Shown one piece after another: positions 34,501 through 43,885 of a stretch of 64,000 nt of DNA; the stretch's first letter is position 1, and each line of letters begins with the position of its first letter. Source of the DNA: Notospermus geniculatus (lineage: Eukaryota; Nemertea; Pilidiophora; Heteronemertea; Lineidae). Where the stretch lies: assembly GCA_002633025.1 (NCBI GenBank), contig NMRB01000400.1, forward strand, positions 87,373 through 151,372, in the 5' to 3' direction. A model generated the notes under the pieces. The model did no database searches. It saw only the letters and a list, made by a program, of their open reading frames with translations, and was not told where the DNA came from. The position numbers and the translations under genes are program-made.

Positions 34501-37500
34501 GGTGTAAGTTATGAATTAGAACCCTAAGAATATTGAAAACTTAGTCATAGGTTGTGTGGCGGGAAGGCAAGGATTTCAAATAAATGTGACCCAGTCCGGC
34601 AAAACCCAGCCCAAGTCGCTGAACACCATGGGGTTGATAAGTTATGTAGGGAGTGCCTTCACAATGAAAAAACGACGGTCTTTTAGTGGCAAATAAAGCC
34701 TTATCGATTGTGCAACAAAGGGCAGGTTTGATCAAGGCCTATTCACTCCCCAGCGACTTTGGCCGGGTTTTCACAGACCGGGTCACAAGTGACACTTCTG
34801 GGGTAGCAGTGGGGTTTCTAAGGTGAAAGACATAGCTTCCTATTGGACTTGAACCCATCAGTCAAACCCCCAATTTGGGGTAGCAGTTACATGAATTTCT
34901 ATTCTCAGTACCTTTGGTCCTAGGTGTAGGTCCACATCAAGTCAGCATTGAAAGTTTTCTTATCCGTTATCCAGGTGTTCATCTGCGGTCCATATCCGCA
35001 TGTCATGGTGGTAACGATGCGAGGAGCTCTGCGATTACACCCCCTGGGTATAGATGGCGCCATCACATCATTTGCTGCATTCCACAACGTCAATTGTCCA
35101 AAGGGATTCCTGTACTTCAATAAGCAGGTATGGTATCCGTTACTCATGATATGCTTGTGTTGTGAAACCCTGTTTTAACAATATGTGAGCCGCTCTGGCA
35201 AAACCAGACGCTTGTCGCTCTTTCCTTGGCAGGTTGAGACCAAATGTTTGTCAGTTTCAATATTTTCTGCCTATTATGAAATTTGACAGAATCTATTTCT
35301 TCCATTCTCTCCTGGTGTCATCTTAGTTCGTTTAGGCTGCAATCACATACAGCTACACACTACACGGACACGCCGGTTAACAATGGTCAGGAGCCCTTTG
35401 TGAAGCCTTTGTTAACAGGCCTGCACGTGTAGCGTGTACATGTACCTAGTTCTATGTGATTGCAGCCTTAATAGGCTCAACTTCTGAGTAACAAGCGTCT
35501 GGATTTGCCAGAGTGGCTAACATATCGGGAACTTACAGATTCACTGGGGACCATGTGACAAATATTCTGAATTCCTCATCTTGACATTTCGAGGCCTAGG
35601 GTAACATCGCTCTGCTGGATTGAGCGTGGGTAGGAGTGATTGGAATGCTTGTCAGAGCAAGCTGGAAATGCTTTCAGTAGCCGAGATGTCAACTAATATT
35701 TCCTCTGCCTCGTCACTTCAGGGTGAACTTCGTATCTGTGCACTGCCTACCCACCTGTCATATGACTCACACTGGCCAATCAGGAAGGTGCCTCTGAGAT
35801 GTACGCCACATTTTGTTGTGTACCACAGAGAGAGCAAGGTAAGAATGACACTGACACACAGAGCGTGGTACCTACACAACTAAACCCTCATGACAGCCTG
35901 ATGGCCTAGTGGTTGTCACGTCTGCTTAGCAAGTGGCAGGTCCCGGGTTCGAATCCAGCCCGGGCCATATGGGATTTCATTCCCGGCTCTTCAGTCCGTC
36001 GCATGGGACAGTAAGTCGTGGTGCCTTGTACCTTGTGTCTTTGCAAGGGCAAGTAAAAGACCCCATCCAAGTGAGGAACACGAGTAGCTTGTGGTGGCCT
36101 CCTCCGTACTTACCAGGGCCAACAATGCCATAGCGTTGACCCTGACGGAAAAATGAAACACAAAATACCCTCATGACAAATTTTAATTTGCCTGGATTTT
36201 GATTTTGATCAAAATCTATTCTAGAACGATGGGCTGCAAAATTTCAGTGGTCACTTCTTGAGTCGAGGTTTTCAGAATTTGGCACTGAAATGGAGCTGTC
36301 GCATGTCAATCAATACATTCTTTTCAGACTTATGCTGTTTGTACAAGCACTGCCGAGATCACAAACCGTTACGTGCATCTGCAAGGAGATGAAAAAGAGA
36401 TTGAGTCCATTGAACGTGACGATCGCTTCATCTACCCAACCATCGACAAATTTAGTGTACAGCTCTTTTCTCCTGTCAGCTGGGATGTTATTCCTAATAC
36501 AAAGTAAGTGTTTGGTGGGGAGATTTCATTAAAGCTTCCTTCGCCTAGTATGCTGTGCACTGCTGCCGTAACTTAGAAACTACGCTCCAGTCAGACGAAC
36601 TAAAGTCAAGAAGCAGACGGCAACTCTTTTGGAGAATTTTTTTCAGGACACGAAAGAAGGATAGTACTAACTACCGGTAGTGACTGGCTGACAAGTAAAC
36701 CGTTCTCAAATTGACATAAACGACAAAGATCTGAGCACTTCTGCCGAAATCTCAACCACAACCTCGGTCTGAAACCGAATGACGTAATGCAGACAACCCC
36801 ACGACAGTGACGTCAAAGATGTTGCGTCAGACTCGACCATTGCTGAATCATGGATGGTCTCACGTCAGCAGGTTTCAGATCGAGGTTCTGGTTGAGAATT
36901 CGGCGGAAGTGCACAGATCTGCAAATTCGACATTCGTCTATTGGAAAGAAAATTGACATGGATCCATGGCGGTCAAAATGGTCTCTAACCTATCTACCTA
37001 CTGTATCGAATTTCATCAAATATCTTGCAGGATTGACATGGAAGACTGGGAACACGTGACTTCTATGGCGAATGTCCCCCTGGTGTGCGAGGGTACGGTT
37101 AGTGGCGTCAAAGACTACCTGGCCATCGGGACAAATGTCTGCTACGGGGAGGACGTCGTCACTCGAGGAAAGGTGGGTAAAGAACGATTCAACCTACGTC
37201 AACATGGGCGCAGTGCCAAGCTTGGAAATGTGGTCAGTGGTCAATAATCCCATGTCCCGCACATTTCAATAGCTGAATCTAACAACCCTTGTTGATCACT
37301 CAGTGACTTCCAACAGGTTTTTCTAGACCGCCACACATATTTGAAAAGCTATTTTGTTTTTCAGATTATCATCTTTGACATTATAGAAGTCGTTCCAGAG
37401 CCAGGGCAGCCACTGACCAAAAACAAAATCAAGGTATGTATCCTGAAGCAGTAGTAGAACTCAAGAGTTCTTTGGGGATGAATTCACGAATTCACTTTTA

Positions 37501-40500
37501 AGAGCAAATTTCTTTCAGAGTTCCTGTGATCACCTTTCTTGTATCATTTCCCCTTTCCAGATTCTGTATAGCAAGGAGCAGAAGGGACCGGTCACTGCCC
37601 TGTCACACGTCAATGGTCTGCTGATTTCTGCCATGGGACAAAAGGTAATTTAGACCAACAACAAGCTTGTGATTTATTGAGTACAGAAAGTACAAAGTAC
37701 ATACGGTCAGATGATGACATGTCTCTCATTTTCCTGCCTACAGTGCCAATGGTATCGTTGTACCAGGAACTTGGAGAATTTCCAATATGGCTGCCAGGAG
37801 GCCATCTTGGTTTTCCAGAACATGAGCAGGCCACTCGGTCCGTCAACTTCATATTTTGGGCACAGTGATATGGGTCAGAGGAGAGGAGGTGCCTTATCAA
37901 AATCTTGCTTGTACTTGGAAGGAAAATACATGGACTTGTACCAGGATGATTGGGACCCAGATGTTAGGACTATTCAGCCGGAATCGACCGTGACAATGGA
38001 TGGACTCACCGACTTTTGTCTTTCTCTTCTCAGATTTACATTTGGTCCCTGAAAGATAATGACCTGAGCGGTGTTGCGTTCATCGATGCTCAGATTTACA
38101 TCCACAACTTGATCACCATCAAGAACCTCATCCTCGTGTCCGATATCATGAAGAGTGTGTCACTCCTACAGTACCAATCTGATATGAGGGTGCTGTCCAT
38201 AGTCAGTAGGGTAAGTGCTCACCAGCCTGGGGTGGAACCGATTTGATTTGAGGGTGCTGTCCATAGTCAGTAGGGTAAGTGCTCACCAGCCTGGTGTGGA
38301 ACCAATGTGAGGGTGCTGTCCATTGTTAAGAAGTTGTCCCAAAGTTCATTGGGTGTGACGTTGATCTTGAGCCATTGCAGAATGAAAGCGCTGCCTGGCA
38401 TTGTTATACCCCCGCCATTATACCCCCGCCAACGAGTTGGTGGGGGTATACTGTTTTCAACTCGTCCGTGTGTGCGTGTGTTCGTGCGTTCGTTCGTTCG
38501 TTCGTTCGTTCGTTCGTGCGTGTGTGCGTTCACCTTTCGGTTTCCGCTCATTTAAGGGAGAATGACTGCAGGGATTGCTTTCGTTTCAACGTGGTACATT
38601 CATATTGACCATAGGAAGGTTCCTTTCGAAAATCGGACTCGTAGCGCATCCAATATGGCCGCCGTGGCTGCCGTCTTGATTTCGGTTTCCGCTCATTTAA
38701 GGGAGAACGACTGCAGGGATTGCTTTCGTTTTAACGTGGTAGATTCCTATTCACCATAGGAAGGTTCCTTTCGAAAATCGGACTCGTAGCGCATCCAATA
38801 TGGCCGCCATGGCTGCCGTCTTGATTTCGGTTTCCGCTCATTTAAGGGAGAACGACTGCAAGGATTGCTTTCGTTTTAATGTGGTAGATTCCTATTGACC
38901 ATAGGAAGGTTCCTTTAGAAAATCAGACTCCTAGCGGATCCAATATGGCCGCCTTGGCTGCCATCTTGATTTCGGTTTCCGCTCAATTAAGGCAAAACGA
39001 CTGTAGGGATTGCTTTCATTAGCTCACCTGTGGTGAGCTCTTACGGTGTACCATTTTCTGTCATTGATCTCCACACACGTTCTTCAAGTGAAGGTCTTCT
39101 CTATAGCCATACAATTACCAACAACCAAAATCAAAATTGCCACACTGCCAGTACAACAACCATATTTCAGAGGTCCAGCTGGACCAAAAATAAGTGCAGC
39201 CAAAACAGGGTCTCGATCAACTGCTGATGGAGTACAACACTCCAAATGACAGATACTCTTGGTCAAAAACAGGAAAAATAGTAGCCTGGCAGTGGCTGTA
39301 TAAAAGGAGCCAACAGAATTTTATTTTACCCATTCGTGAAATTGGAGCCCTATATTTTTGCAAGGAACCTTTGTGTTACTAAAAACCACTCCCTGTGCTC
39401 ATTCGCCCTTAAATGACATTTTCCCAAAAATTCTCCTGCCCATTTCATTATCACCTGCCCTCAATAACAAGTTTTCACCTGAGCCACGAGGACCGTTACG
39501 GCGCCACAGCGGGGGTATAATTAGTGATTGCTCGCAATCACTGTATGTCTAGTTAGTTCATGAAGTTGTCATAGCCTGAGCAGTCTGACTCTGCCAATGA
39601 TCCAAGATGTAGGAGTGCCACAGCTGCATGGGTGGCAAAGACGGGAACCAGTCTATTCCTTATTCTATACATATGTATCTCTATATGGATTTTTTCTTCT
39701 TCCAGGACATGAAGCCGTTGGAAGTCTATGGTACAGAGTTCTTTGTTGACAATCACCAGCTTGGATTCATAGGTAAGAAGACAACACCCCACATGGTCAC
39801 ATATTGCAGTTATTTGGTCTTATTTGCCAAAAAATCAGATTACCCACTTGCGGCGAGGTTGTGCTAACCCTTGGTGTTATTTTGCTGCATTACACTTCCT
39901 TTGTTGACCATACGTCCAAAAAATTACTGTTGCTGTCATTTGGGAGGTTGAGATCAGCGACTTATCATGGATCTTTATATGTATATAGATAGAATTCTGT
40001 TCAACGAGGACAAATTTTGAGTACATTTCGATCTGTATATATATAAGGATCTGTGATAAGTCGCTGACCTCAACCTCCCTATTGATTCATGCCTTTAAGA
40101 CTGATCATTGCCGTCCTTGGAATGCAGCATTCAGCACCGTGCCTTCAATATACTAGTATAGATCTTTCCCTTTCTAAATTTCAGTGACAGACAAGGACAA
40201 GAATCTCTTGGTCTACTCATATCAACCAGATGGTAGGTGTATGAATTGTTCCTTAAGTTGTCTTCCACACATTGCTTGTTTTTAGCCCGCTTGGCTGAAG
40301 GCCAAAAGGGCTTATGCTGTGCTTAGATGTCTTAGTGGTGGTCTGTCGTGCGTGCGTCCGTGGGTGCGTAACATTTTGCCTTGTCTGCACTCTAGCGCCT
40401 TCAGTTTTTGACGGATCGTTTTCATATTGCATATGTGTGTATATGGCCCCAAGATCTAGGCCAAGTTCGATTTTGGGCGTGCTGCGACTCCTATTATGGC

Positions 40501-43307
40501 CACTAGGGGGCGTTTTGTGAAAAACGAAAAATGGCTATTTTACGCAAATGATTTGAGCTAGAATACTCAAATTTGAACCGTAGGTACATCTAGTCATGTT
40601 ACATCATATATATAACGGGTTTTTGATTTAACCTAATTTTGATGGGAAAATAGGTCAAATAACGAAAAATTGGCCGATATTTGGACTTTGCCTTGTCTGC
40701 GCTCTAGCGTCTTCAGTTTTTGACGGATCTTTTTCATATTGCCTATGTGTATATATGGCCCCAAGATCTAGGCCAAGTTCGATTCTGGGCGTGCTGCGAC
40801 TCCTATTATGGCCACTAGGGGGCGTTTTGTGAAAAACGAAAAATGGCTATTTTACGCAAACGATTTGAGCTAGAATGCTCAAATTTGAACCGTAGGTACA
40901 TCTAATCATGTTACATCATATATGTAACCTAATTTTGATGGGAAAATAGGTCAAATAACGAAAAATTGGCCGATATTTGGACTTTGCCTTGTCTGCGCTC
41001 TAGCGTCTTCAGTTTTTGACGGATCTTTTTCATATTGCATATGTGTATATATGGCCCTAAGATCTAGGCCAAGTTCGATTTTGGGTGTGCTGCGATTTCT
41101 ACTACGGCAACTAGGGGGCGTTTGGTGAAAAAAATGAAAAATGGCTATTTTACACAAACGATTTGAGCTCGAATGCTTGAATTTGAACCGTAGGTGCATG
41201 TACATCTAATCATTTGGCCTCAAGATCCAGGCGCCATGATTCCAAATTAACCAAGCGGGCACTGTGCCATTGGCACTATTTTTGTGGAGCTACCGTAACA
41301 AGACAGTGGAATACTTTTCCTTTATCATGATTTGTGGAGCTACATGTAACCATATCATGTTCATCTTCTTTCAGTCCGGGAAAGTTGTGGTGGACAGCGC
41401 CTGCTACGTAGAGCCGACTTCAACCTCGGAAGTCACGTCAACACTCTTTTACGTGTCCGTTGTAAGCTTAGTGATCCATCGACGGATCGGCGGGCGTCAC
41501 ATGCAGCTGAGAAGAGACATGTGACATACTATGGTAAGGCCTTGTCATAGATAAATCCCAAATTGACGTAAATGAGAAAGATCTGCGCACTTTGCCGAAA
41601 TGGCAAACACAACCTCAGTCTGAAACTGAATGATGTGACGCAGAGAACCCCACGACAGTGACTTTGATGACGTTGCGTCAGACTCGCCCATTGCTGAATC
41701 ATGGATTGCGTCACCTCAGCTGGTTTCAGATCGAGGTTGTGGTTGCGATTTTGGCAGAAGTGCGCAGATCTGCGAATTTGGGAATCGTCTATTGTTGCAT
41801 GTTTTTCAAATTCAACATCTCGCTATTACACAAAGGAGCCAGTGGACTAGGACACAAAAACAGATAGTCCCACGGTGTTCTTTATTTCAGCTTCCCTTGA
41901 CGGAGCTATCGGCTACATCCTTCCCGTCTCTGAGAAGACGTATCGCCGACTTCAGATGTTGCAAGGTTTCCTTACGACTAGTATACCTCATGTAGCAGGA
42001 CTTAATCCAAAGGCATTTAGGTAACATGAAACTTCTTATTGGAGACATACTTCTTTCCAAAAGGATTGGAGAAAACATCTTGGTATTTTCCTGGGTACCA
42101 CACAAAAGATGCAACCATTTTAAAATTATGAATATGTGACCCTCCATGACGAAACCAGTCGGAAGTCGCACGGGAAGTGAGCCAAAATGTACTGAGATGA
42201 CACCAGGAGATAAAGAAAGAAATAGAATCACTCAGACTTCACAAAAGACAGACAATACTGAAATTGACAGACAATTTGGTCCCAACTTGCCAACCTCAGA
42301 GCAACTTCCGACTGGTTTGGTGGTGGAGGGTCATGTTGCCCCCTTTATGGACGAATTTATGGAGCTAGGCTAACTTGTTACTTTCATTTGCCAATTTGTA
42401 GCTTATTCTGAGAGGATTCTAGAGGTGGATTGGGGAGGGGGATGGTGTTACACAACTACTGCTAATTCATTACATTACAAAGCATAAAGATGTGGCACCC
42501 CATCTAAAAACACGCAAAAATCGCCGTAAAGAAACCATGTTGCGGCATTGATCCACCTAATCTTTTGGTCTCATCAACAAGGCACACCATGCCTTCTGTC
42601 CTTCCTTTCCTTCCATTATTACTATTCATCCTGTAGGCAAGCAAAGCACGATTTCCGCCAGCTGATGAACCCTTCAAAGAACATCCTTGATGGTGACCTC
42701 CTGTGGAAATTCCTAAACCTCAGCCACACAGATAAGTTGGAACTATCAAGAAAGATTGGTACAACTATGGACCAGGTAATTGACAAATACAGGTTTGGCT
42801 TAGGCAAAATGACTATCATTCTCTGGCTGTACATGACAGGAGTTTCAACAGGGTTATATCTAGGATTTCAGAAGGGCACAGTGTGAACTTTGTAAAAAGG
42901 GCACTTCATCGTAGACAAGGACACTTTTCATTCGTTACATTTCTACTAAAGGAATTTGAGAAGTTGTCAGTATAACTCCAGTCAACAGCCAATTTAAGCC
43001 AGTTTATAAGGTGATATGACCAAAAGGGACCATGACAGAGGGCCTGGCCTGGGGGTGCTAAAACCTGAAAAAATATTTTTAGGGGCACGGTGTTCTTGGG
43101 GGTTAAGGGCACAGTGGTGCCCCCTTTTAGATATAATCCTGTTCAAGAAATGATGATTGAAAGTTCTGAATTCCTAATGACTGGTGATTCTGTCACTCTT
43201 CAGTCTTTTCAGTGCCTCTCCAAAGGAGGTACACGTACTGATGTTTACTTCTATTTCAGATAAATGAAGATCTGATGGAGGTTGATCGCCTGTCTGCCCA
43301 CTTTTAG
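28383..43307 (+). CDS. CPSF1: CPSF1 (CPSF160), last 24 exons; 5' part not in view
   Basis: This encodes the large subunit of the nuclear cleavage and polyadenylation specificity factor. Together with CPSF30, WDR33 and Fip1, CPSF160 forms the module that recognises AAUAAA in pre-mRNA, and it acts as a scaffold of beta-propellers. The identification rests on collinear similarity to vertebrate CPSF1 along the whole spliced product: [20 protein letters not shown] at the start, [77 protein letters not shown] and the terminus VDRLSAHF. All 24 exons have GT-AG borders and compatible phases, and sum to 2889 nt (962 residues plus stop). The C-terminal third corresponds to the CPSF_A domain, and a lysine-rich patch near [13 protein letters not shown] matches the basic, NLS-like segment of the vertebrate protein. 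About 480 N-terminal residues are absent compared with the human protein of about 1440. The gene is convergent with the SLC43A3-like gene. Confidence 0.95.
28546..28650. mobile_element. MITE-like repeat in the CPSF1 intron after w1
   Basis: AGTCGTCTCGGAATTTCGCA, CCTCAGGCACTTTCTAGTAG and AGATCCCAGAAGTGAA recur in reverse at 32331-32456 in the intron after w8. Confidence 0.55.
29041..29283 (-). repeat. tRNA-derived SINE, family 5, in a CPSF1 intron
   Basis: On the minus strand GGAGCCACAGTAGTGTAGTG (A box), B box GATTCGAATCCCACTGTGG, body GCACTTTGCCTCTCTGGCCT and a tail with GGTTTCAGGATAGACTGGGG, which is shared with SINE family 2. Confidence 0.75.
29404..29496 (+). CDS. CPSF1: CPSF1 exon w2
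   Basis: 31 codons, [20 protein letters not shown] then NMWTV. Donor GTAAGG. Phase 0 on both sides. Confidence 0.95.
29854..29943 (+). CDS. CPSF1: CPSF1 exon w3
   Basis: 30 codons with an acidic start ([19 protein letters not shown]) followed by [11 protein letters not shown], matching the conserved FLILSREDSTM of vertebrates. Donor GTAAGC. Confidence 0.95.
30216..30416. mobile_element. MITE of the GTGACCCTCCACCACAAAACC family
   Basis: The left end GTGACCCTCCACCACAAAAC is intact. The right end (CTTCCGACTAGTTTTGTAG) has lost the final GGAGGGTCAC. It lies in the intron after w3. Confidence 0.7.
30473..30614 (+). CDS. CPSF1: CPSF1 exon w4
   Basis: [20 protein letters not shown] to [16 protein letters not shown]; 142 nt, ends in phase 1 before GTGAGT. 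Confidence 0.95.
30730..30902 (+). CDS. CPSF1: CPSF1 exon w5
   Basis: [20 protein letters not shown] then [20 protein letters not shown]; 173 nt, closes the frame to phase 0 at CAG before GTAAGG. Confidence 0.95.
31356..31498 (+). CDS. CPSF1: CPSF1 exon w6
   Basis: [20 protein letters not shown] to [11 protein letters not shown]; 143 nt, ends in phase 2 before GTAAGT. Confidence 0.93.
31621..31950. mobile_element. MITE with GCAGCACACGTCACCA ends
   Basis: GGCCTGCAGCACACGTCACC pairs with GGTGACGTGTGCTGCTAGCT, and GGCAATTTTCGTGGTCACCA has several inverted copies inside. It ends about 45 bp before exon w7. Confidence 0.7.
31997..32083 (+). CDS. CPSF1: CPSF1 exon w7
   Basis: [20 protein letters not shown]; matches the acidic VDDEEEMLYGDS stretch of vertebrate CPSF1. 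Donor GTGAGC, phase 2. Confidence 0.93.
32203..32293 (+). CDS. CPSF1: CPSF1 exon w8
   Basis: [20 protein letters not shown] then RENGVLE; donor GTGGGT, phase 0. Aligns with HWCLLVRENGTMEIY. Confidence 0.93.
32331..32456. mobile_element. MITE-like repeat, reverse copy of 28546-28650
   Basis: TTCACTTCTGGGATC, CTAGAAAGTGCCTGAGGAAG and GAGATGACTTGACGTTTACT mirror the earlier intron copy. Confidence 0.55.
32536..32636 (+). CDS. CPSF1: CPSF1 exon w9
   Basis: [20 protein letters not shown] then [14 protein letters not shown]; 101 nt, ends in phase 2 before GTAAGT. Confidence 0.95.
32747..32831 (+). CDS. CPSF1: CPSF1 exon w10
   Basis: [20 protein letters not shown] then KKSRPFLL; donor GTTAGT. It is followed 31 bp later by the Helentron-like element at 32863. 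Confidence 0.94.
32863..33685 (+). mobile_element. Helentron-like non-autonomous element (HINE), copy 1
   Basis: AGCCCGCTTGGC at the 5' end is the inverse of GCCAAGCGGGC at 33652, which is followed by a hairpin, AGTGCC-ATT-GGCACT (33665-33679), and then a T run. Inside are a (GTGC)n tract and about two copies of a 300-bp repeat starting CCTTGTCAGATGGATAGCGC. The architecture is that of Helentron-derived elements such as DINE-1. No Rep/helicase is encoded. Confidence 0.6.
34285..34503 (+). CDS. CPSF1: CPSF1 exon w11
   Basis: [20 protein letters not shown] to DDISGYSG, 73 codons, containing the basic/acidic patch [16 protein letters not shown]. The donor is GTAAGT after GGT; the overlapping GTGTAAGT would break the frame into exon w12. 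Confidence 0.95.
34805..34868 (-). repeat. SINE fragment, family 4
   Basis: GGTTTCTAAGGTGAAAGACA, then GCTTCCTATTGGACTTGAAC, reverse orientation; the tRNA head is missing. Confidence 0.55.
34975..35127 (+). CDS. CPSF1: CPSF1 exon w12
   Basis: [20 protein letters not shown] to [16 protein letters not shown], 51 codons, one of the most conserved parts. Donor GTATGG. Confidence 0.96.
35183..35521. mobile_element. Relative of the GTGACCCTCC family with a nested insertion
   Basis: TGTGAGCCGCTCTGGCAAAA pairs with TTTGCCAGAGTGGCTAACAT. The internal CTCCTGGTGTCATCTTAGTT is that of the family. It is interrupted by the 35335-35467 element. Confidence 0.6.
35335..35467. mobile_element. Nested MITE with GGCTGCAATCACATA ends and TTA duplication
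   Basis: GGCTGCAATCACATA pairs with TATGTGATTGCAGCC. TTA is found on both sides (35332-35334 and 35468-35470). Confidence 0.75.
35722..35838 (+). CDS. CPSF1: CPSF1 exon w13
   Basis: [20 protein letters not shown] to [16 protein letters not shown], 39 codons, donor GTAAGA. Confidence 0.96.
35894..36165 (+). repeat. tRNA-derived SINE, family 1, best copy
   Basis: CAGCCTGATGGCCTAGTGGT (A box), CGGGTTCGAATCCAGCCCGG (B box), then GGGATTTCATTCCCGGCTCT and the body to CCCTGACGGAAAAATGAAAC. The B-box region and both halves of the body are intact. Confidence 0.85.
36328..36503 (+). CDS. CPSF1: CPSF1 exon w14
   Basis: [20 protein letters not shown] to [15 protein letters not shown]; 176 nt, phase 2 before GTAAGT. 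Confidence 0.95.
36703..36943. mobile_element. MITE with AAATTGACATAAACGA ends
   Basis: CTCAAATTGACATAAACGAC, GATCTGAGCACTTCTGCCGA and the mirrored TTCGGCGGAAGTGCACAGAT. A sister copy is at 41548-41795, also in a CPSF1 intron. Confidence 0.65.
37031..37172 (+). CDS. CPSF1: CPSF1 exon w15
   Basis: [20 protein letters not shown] to GEDVVTRGK; donor GTGGGT, returns to phase 0. Confidence 0.95.
37365..37433 (+). CDS. CPSF1: CPSF1 exon w16
   Basis: 23 codons, [20 protein letters not shown] then KIK; donor GTATGT. Near-identical to vertebrates. Confidence 0.96.
37561..37644 (+). CDS. CPSF1: CPSF1 exon w17
   Basis: 28 codons, [20 protein letters not shown] then LISAMGQK; donor GTAATT (weaker consensus). 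Confidence 0.95.
38034..38210 (+). CDS. CPSF1: CPSF1 exon w18
   Basis: [20 protein letters not shown] to [20 protein letters not shown]; 59 codons, donor GTAAGT. Fragments of this exon end (GAGGGTGCTGTCCATAGTCA with the donor) are repeated in the intron at about 38249-38335. Confidence 0.95.
38402..39550 (+). mobile_element. Helentron-like non-autonomous element (HINE) of the GGGGGTATA family
   Basis: The 5' terminus TTATACCCCCGCC (38404; the first copy is followed by a second) is inverse to the subterminal AGCGGGGGTATA (39508-39519). A hairpin follows, AGTGATTG-CTCG-CAATCACT, then GTATGT and CTAG. Internally there is a GTTC/GTGC microsatellite and four copies of a 145-bp repeat. This matches the Helentron/HINE plan. 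Confidence 0.65.
38536..39010. repeat. Tandem repeat of about 145 bp, 3-4 units
   Basis: TTCGGTTTCCGCTCATTTAA starts units at 38536, 38681, 38825 and, slightly changed, 38971. The unit includes CCAATATGGCCGCCGTGGCT. It lies within the 38402-39550 element. Confidence 0.85.
39706..39772 (+). CDS. CPSF1: CPSF1 exon w19
   Basis: [20 protein letters not shown] then FI; 67 nt, phase 1 before GTAAGA. Confidence 0.95.
39942..40080. mobile_element. Palindromic MITE with GGGAGGTTGAGATCAGCGA ends
   Basis: GGGAGGTTGAGATCAGCGAC pairs with GTCGCTGACCTCAACCTCCC. It lies in the intron after w19. Confidence 0.75.
40185..40232 (+). CDS. CPSF1: CPSF1 exon w20 (48 nt)
   Basis: [16 protein letters not shown]; phase 1 on both sides, donor GTAGGT. 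This short exon matches vertebrate VSDRDRNLMVYMYLPE. Confidence 0.94.
40284..41284 (+). mobile_element. Helentron-like non-autonomous element (HINE), copy 2
   Basis: The 5' AGCCCGCTTGGC and 3' CCAAGCGGGC are inverse, and the hairpin GTGCC-ATT-GGCAC is followed by a T run, as in the copy at 32863. Three units of about 300 bp (starts near 40376, 40688 and 40982) fill the body. Confidence 0.6.
41375..41533 (+). CDS. CPSF1: CPSF1 exon w21
   Basis: [20 protein letters not shown] then VNTLLRVRC to KRHVTYY; 159 nt, phase 1, donor GTAAGG. The acceptor lies about 90 bp after the second Helentron-like element. Confidence 0.94.
41548..41795. mobile_element. MITE, sister of 36703-36943
   Basis: ATAAATCCCAAATTGACGTA pairs with CGAATTTGGGAATCGTCTAT in opposite order on the right. 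The body GATCTGCGCACTTTGCCGAA is mirrored. Confidence 0.65.
41891..42020 (+). CDS. CPSF1: CPSF1 exon w22
   Basis: [20 protein letters not shown] to [11 protein letters not shown]; 130 nt, phase 2, donor GTAACA. Confidence 0.95.
42134..42335. mobile_element. MITE of the GTGACCCTCC family, full length
   Basis: TGTGACCCTCCATGACGAAA pairs with TTGGTGGTGGAGGGTCAT. It is inverted relative to 30216 in its internal sequence. Confidence 0.75.
42637..42775 (+). CDS. CPSF1: CPSF1 exon w23
   Basis: [20 protein letters not shown] to [10 protein letters not shown]; donor GTAATT. Corresponds to the vertebrate segment NVLDGELLNRYLYLS. Confidence 0.95.
42847..43143. mobile_element. MITE with AACAGGGTTATATCTA ends in the last CPSF1 intron
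   Basis: ACAGGGTTATATCTAGGATT pairs with TAGATATAATCCTGTT. Internal GGGCACAGTG repeats are inverted. Confidence 0.6.
43260..43307 (+). CDS. CPSF1: CPSF1 last exon with stop
   Basis: [15 protein letters not shown] followed by TAG. It matches the vertebrate terminus ending DRVTAHF. The acceptor is TTCTATTTCAG. Confidence 0.96.
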   Translation: MNEDLMEVDRLSAHF

Positions 43308-43442
43308 AATGAGAATGCTGAGGCTCATGATTTCAATGTCATTCAGAGAGAAAACTGATGATAATTACACTGAGTGTGATGTGGAACACATGCATTTGAC
43401 TTAATATTTTATGATGTAATATACATGTAAAAGATTTGACAT

Positions 43443-43448
43443 AATAAA
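43443..43448 (+). promoter_or_regulatory. CPSF1 poly(A) signal
   Basis: AATAAA lies 136 nt after the stop codon, the expected distance for a short 3' UTR. It is the first canonical signal downstream. Confidence 0.75.
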
Positions 43449-43494
43449 ATTCTGATTCCAAGAGAAAGACTTGAGATTGATTCTTCATGAATGT

Positions 43495-43885
43495 TTACAC
43501 TCATGCCAAAAAGTAAGTGACTTCGGCCTGATTTGACTTCAAACATGGCCACCAGGTGGCATAACCCAAAAATCATCAAAGTGCTGTAACTCAGGAACGC
43601 CTTAACCCAAAGCGCTCCAATGTGCTATGTGGCCCCCTGCAGATGACCTTTATGTCCATGCGAAGTTTCAGCCCAATCGGACATCCAATATGACTGCCAG
43701 GTGGCGTAACCCGAAAATCATCAAAGTGCTGTAACTCAGGAACGACTTGACCCAAAACGCTCCAATGTGCTATGTAGTCCCCTGCAGATGACCTTTATGT
43801 GCATGTGAAGTTCCAGCCTGATATGGCCGCCAGGTGGCATTAACCCAAAAATCATCAAAGTCTTTTCTGGGAATGACTTGACCCA
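43495..43885. repeat. Tandem repeat of about 145 bp, about 2.5 units
   Basis: AACCCAAAAATCATCAAAGT, then GCTGTAACTCAGGAACG, recurs three times with GCCACCAGGTGGC or variants. The units resemble those inside the Helentron-like elements (compare GGCCACTAGGGGGC). Confidence 0.75.
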
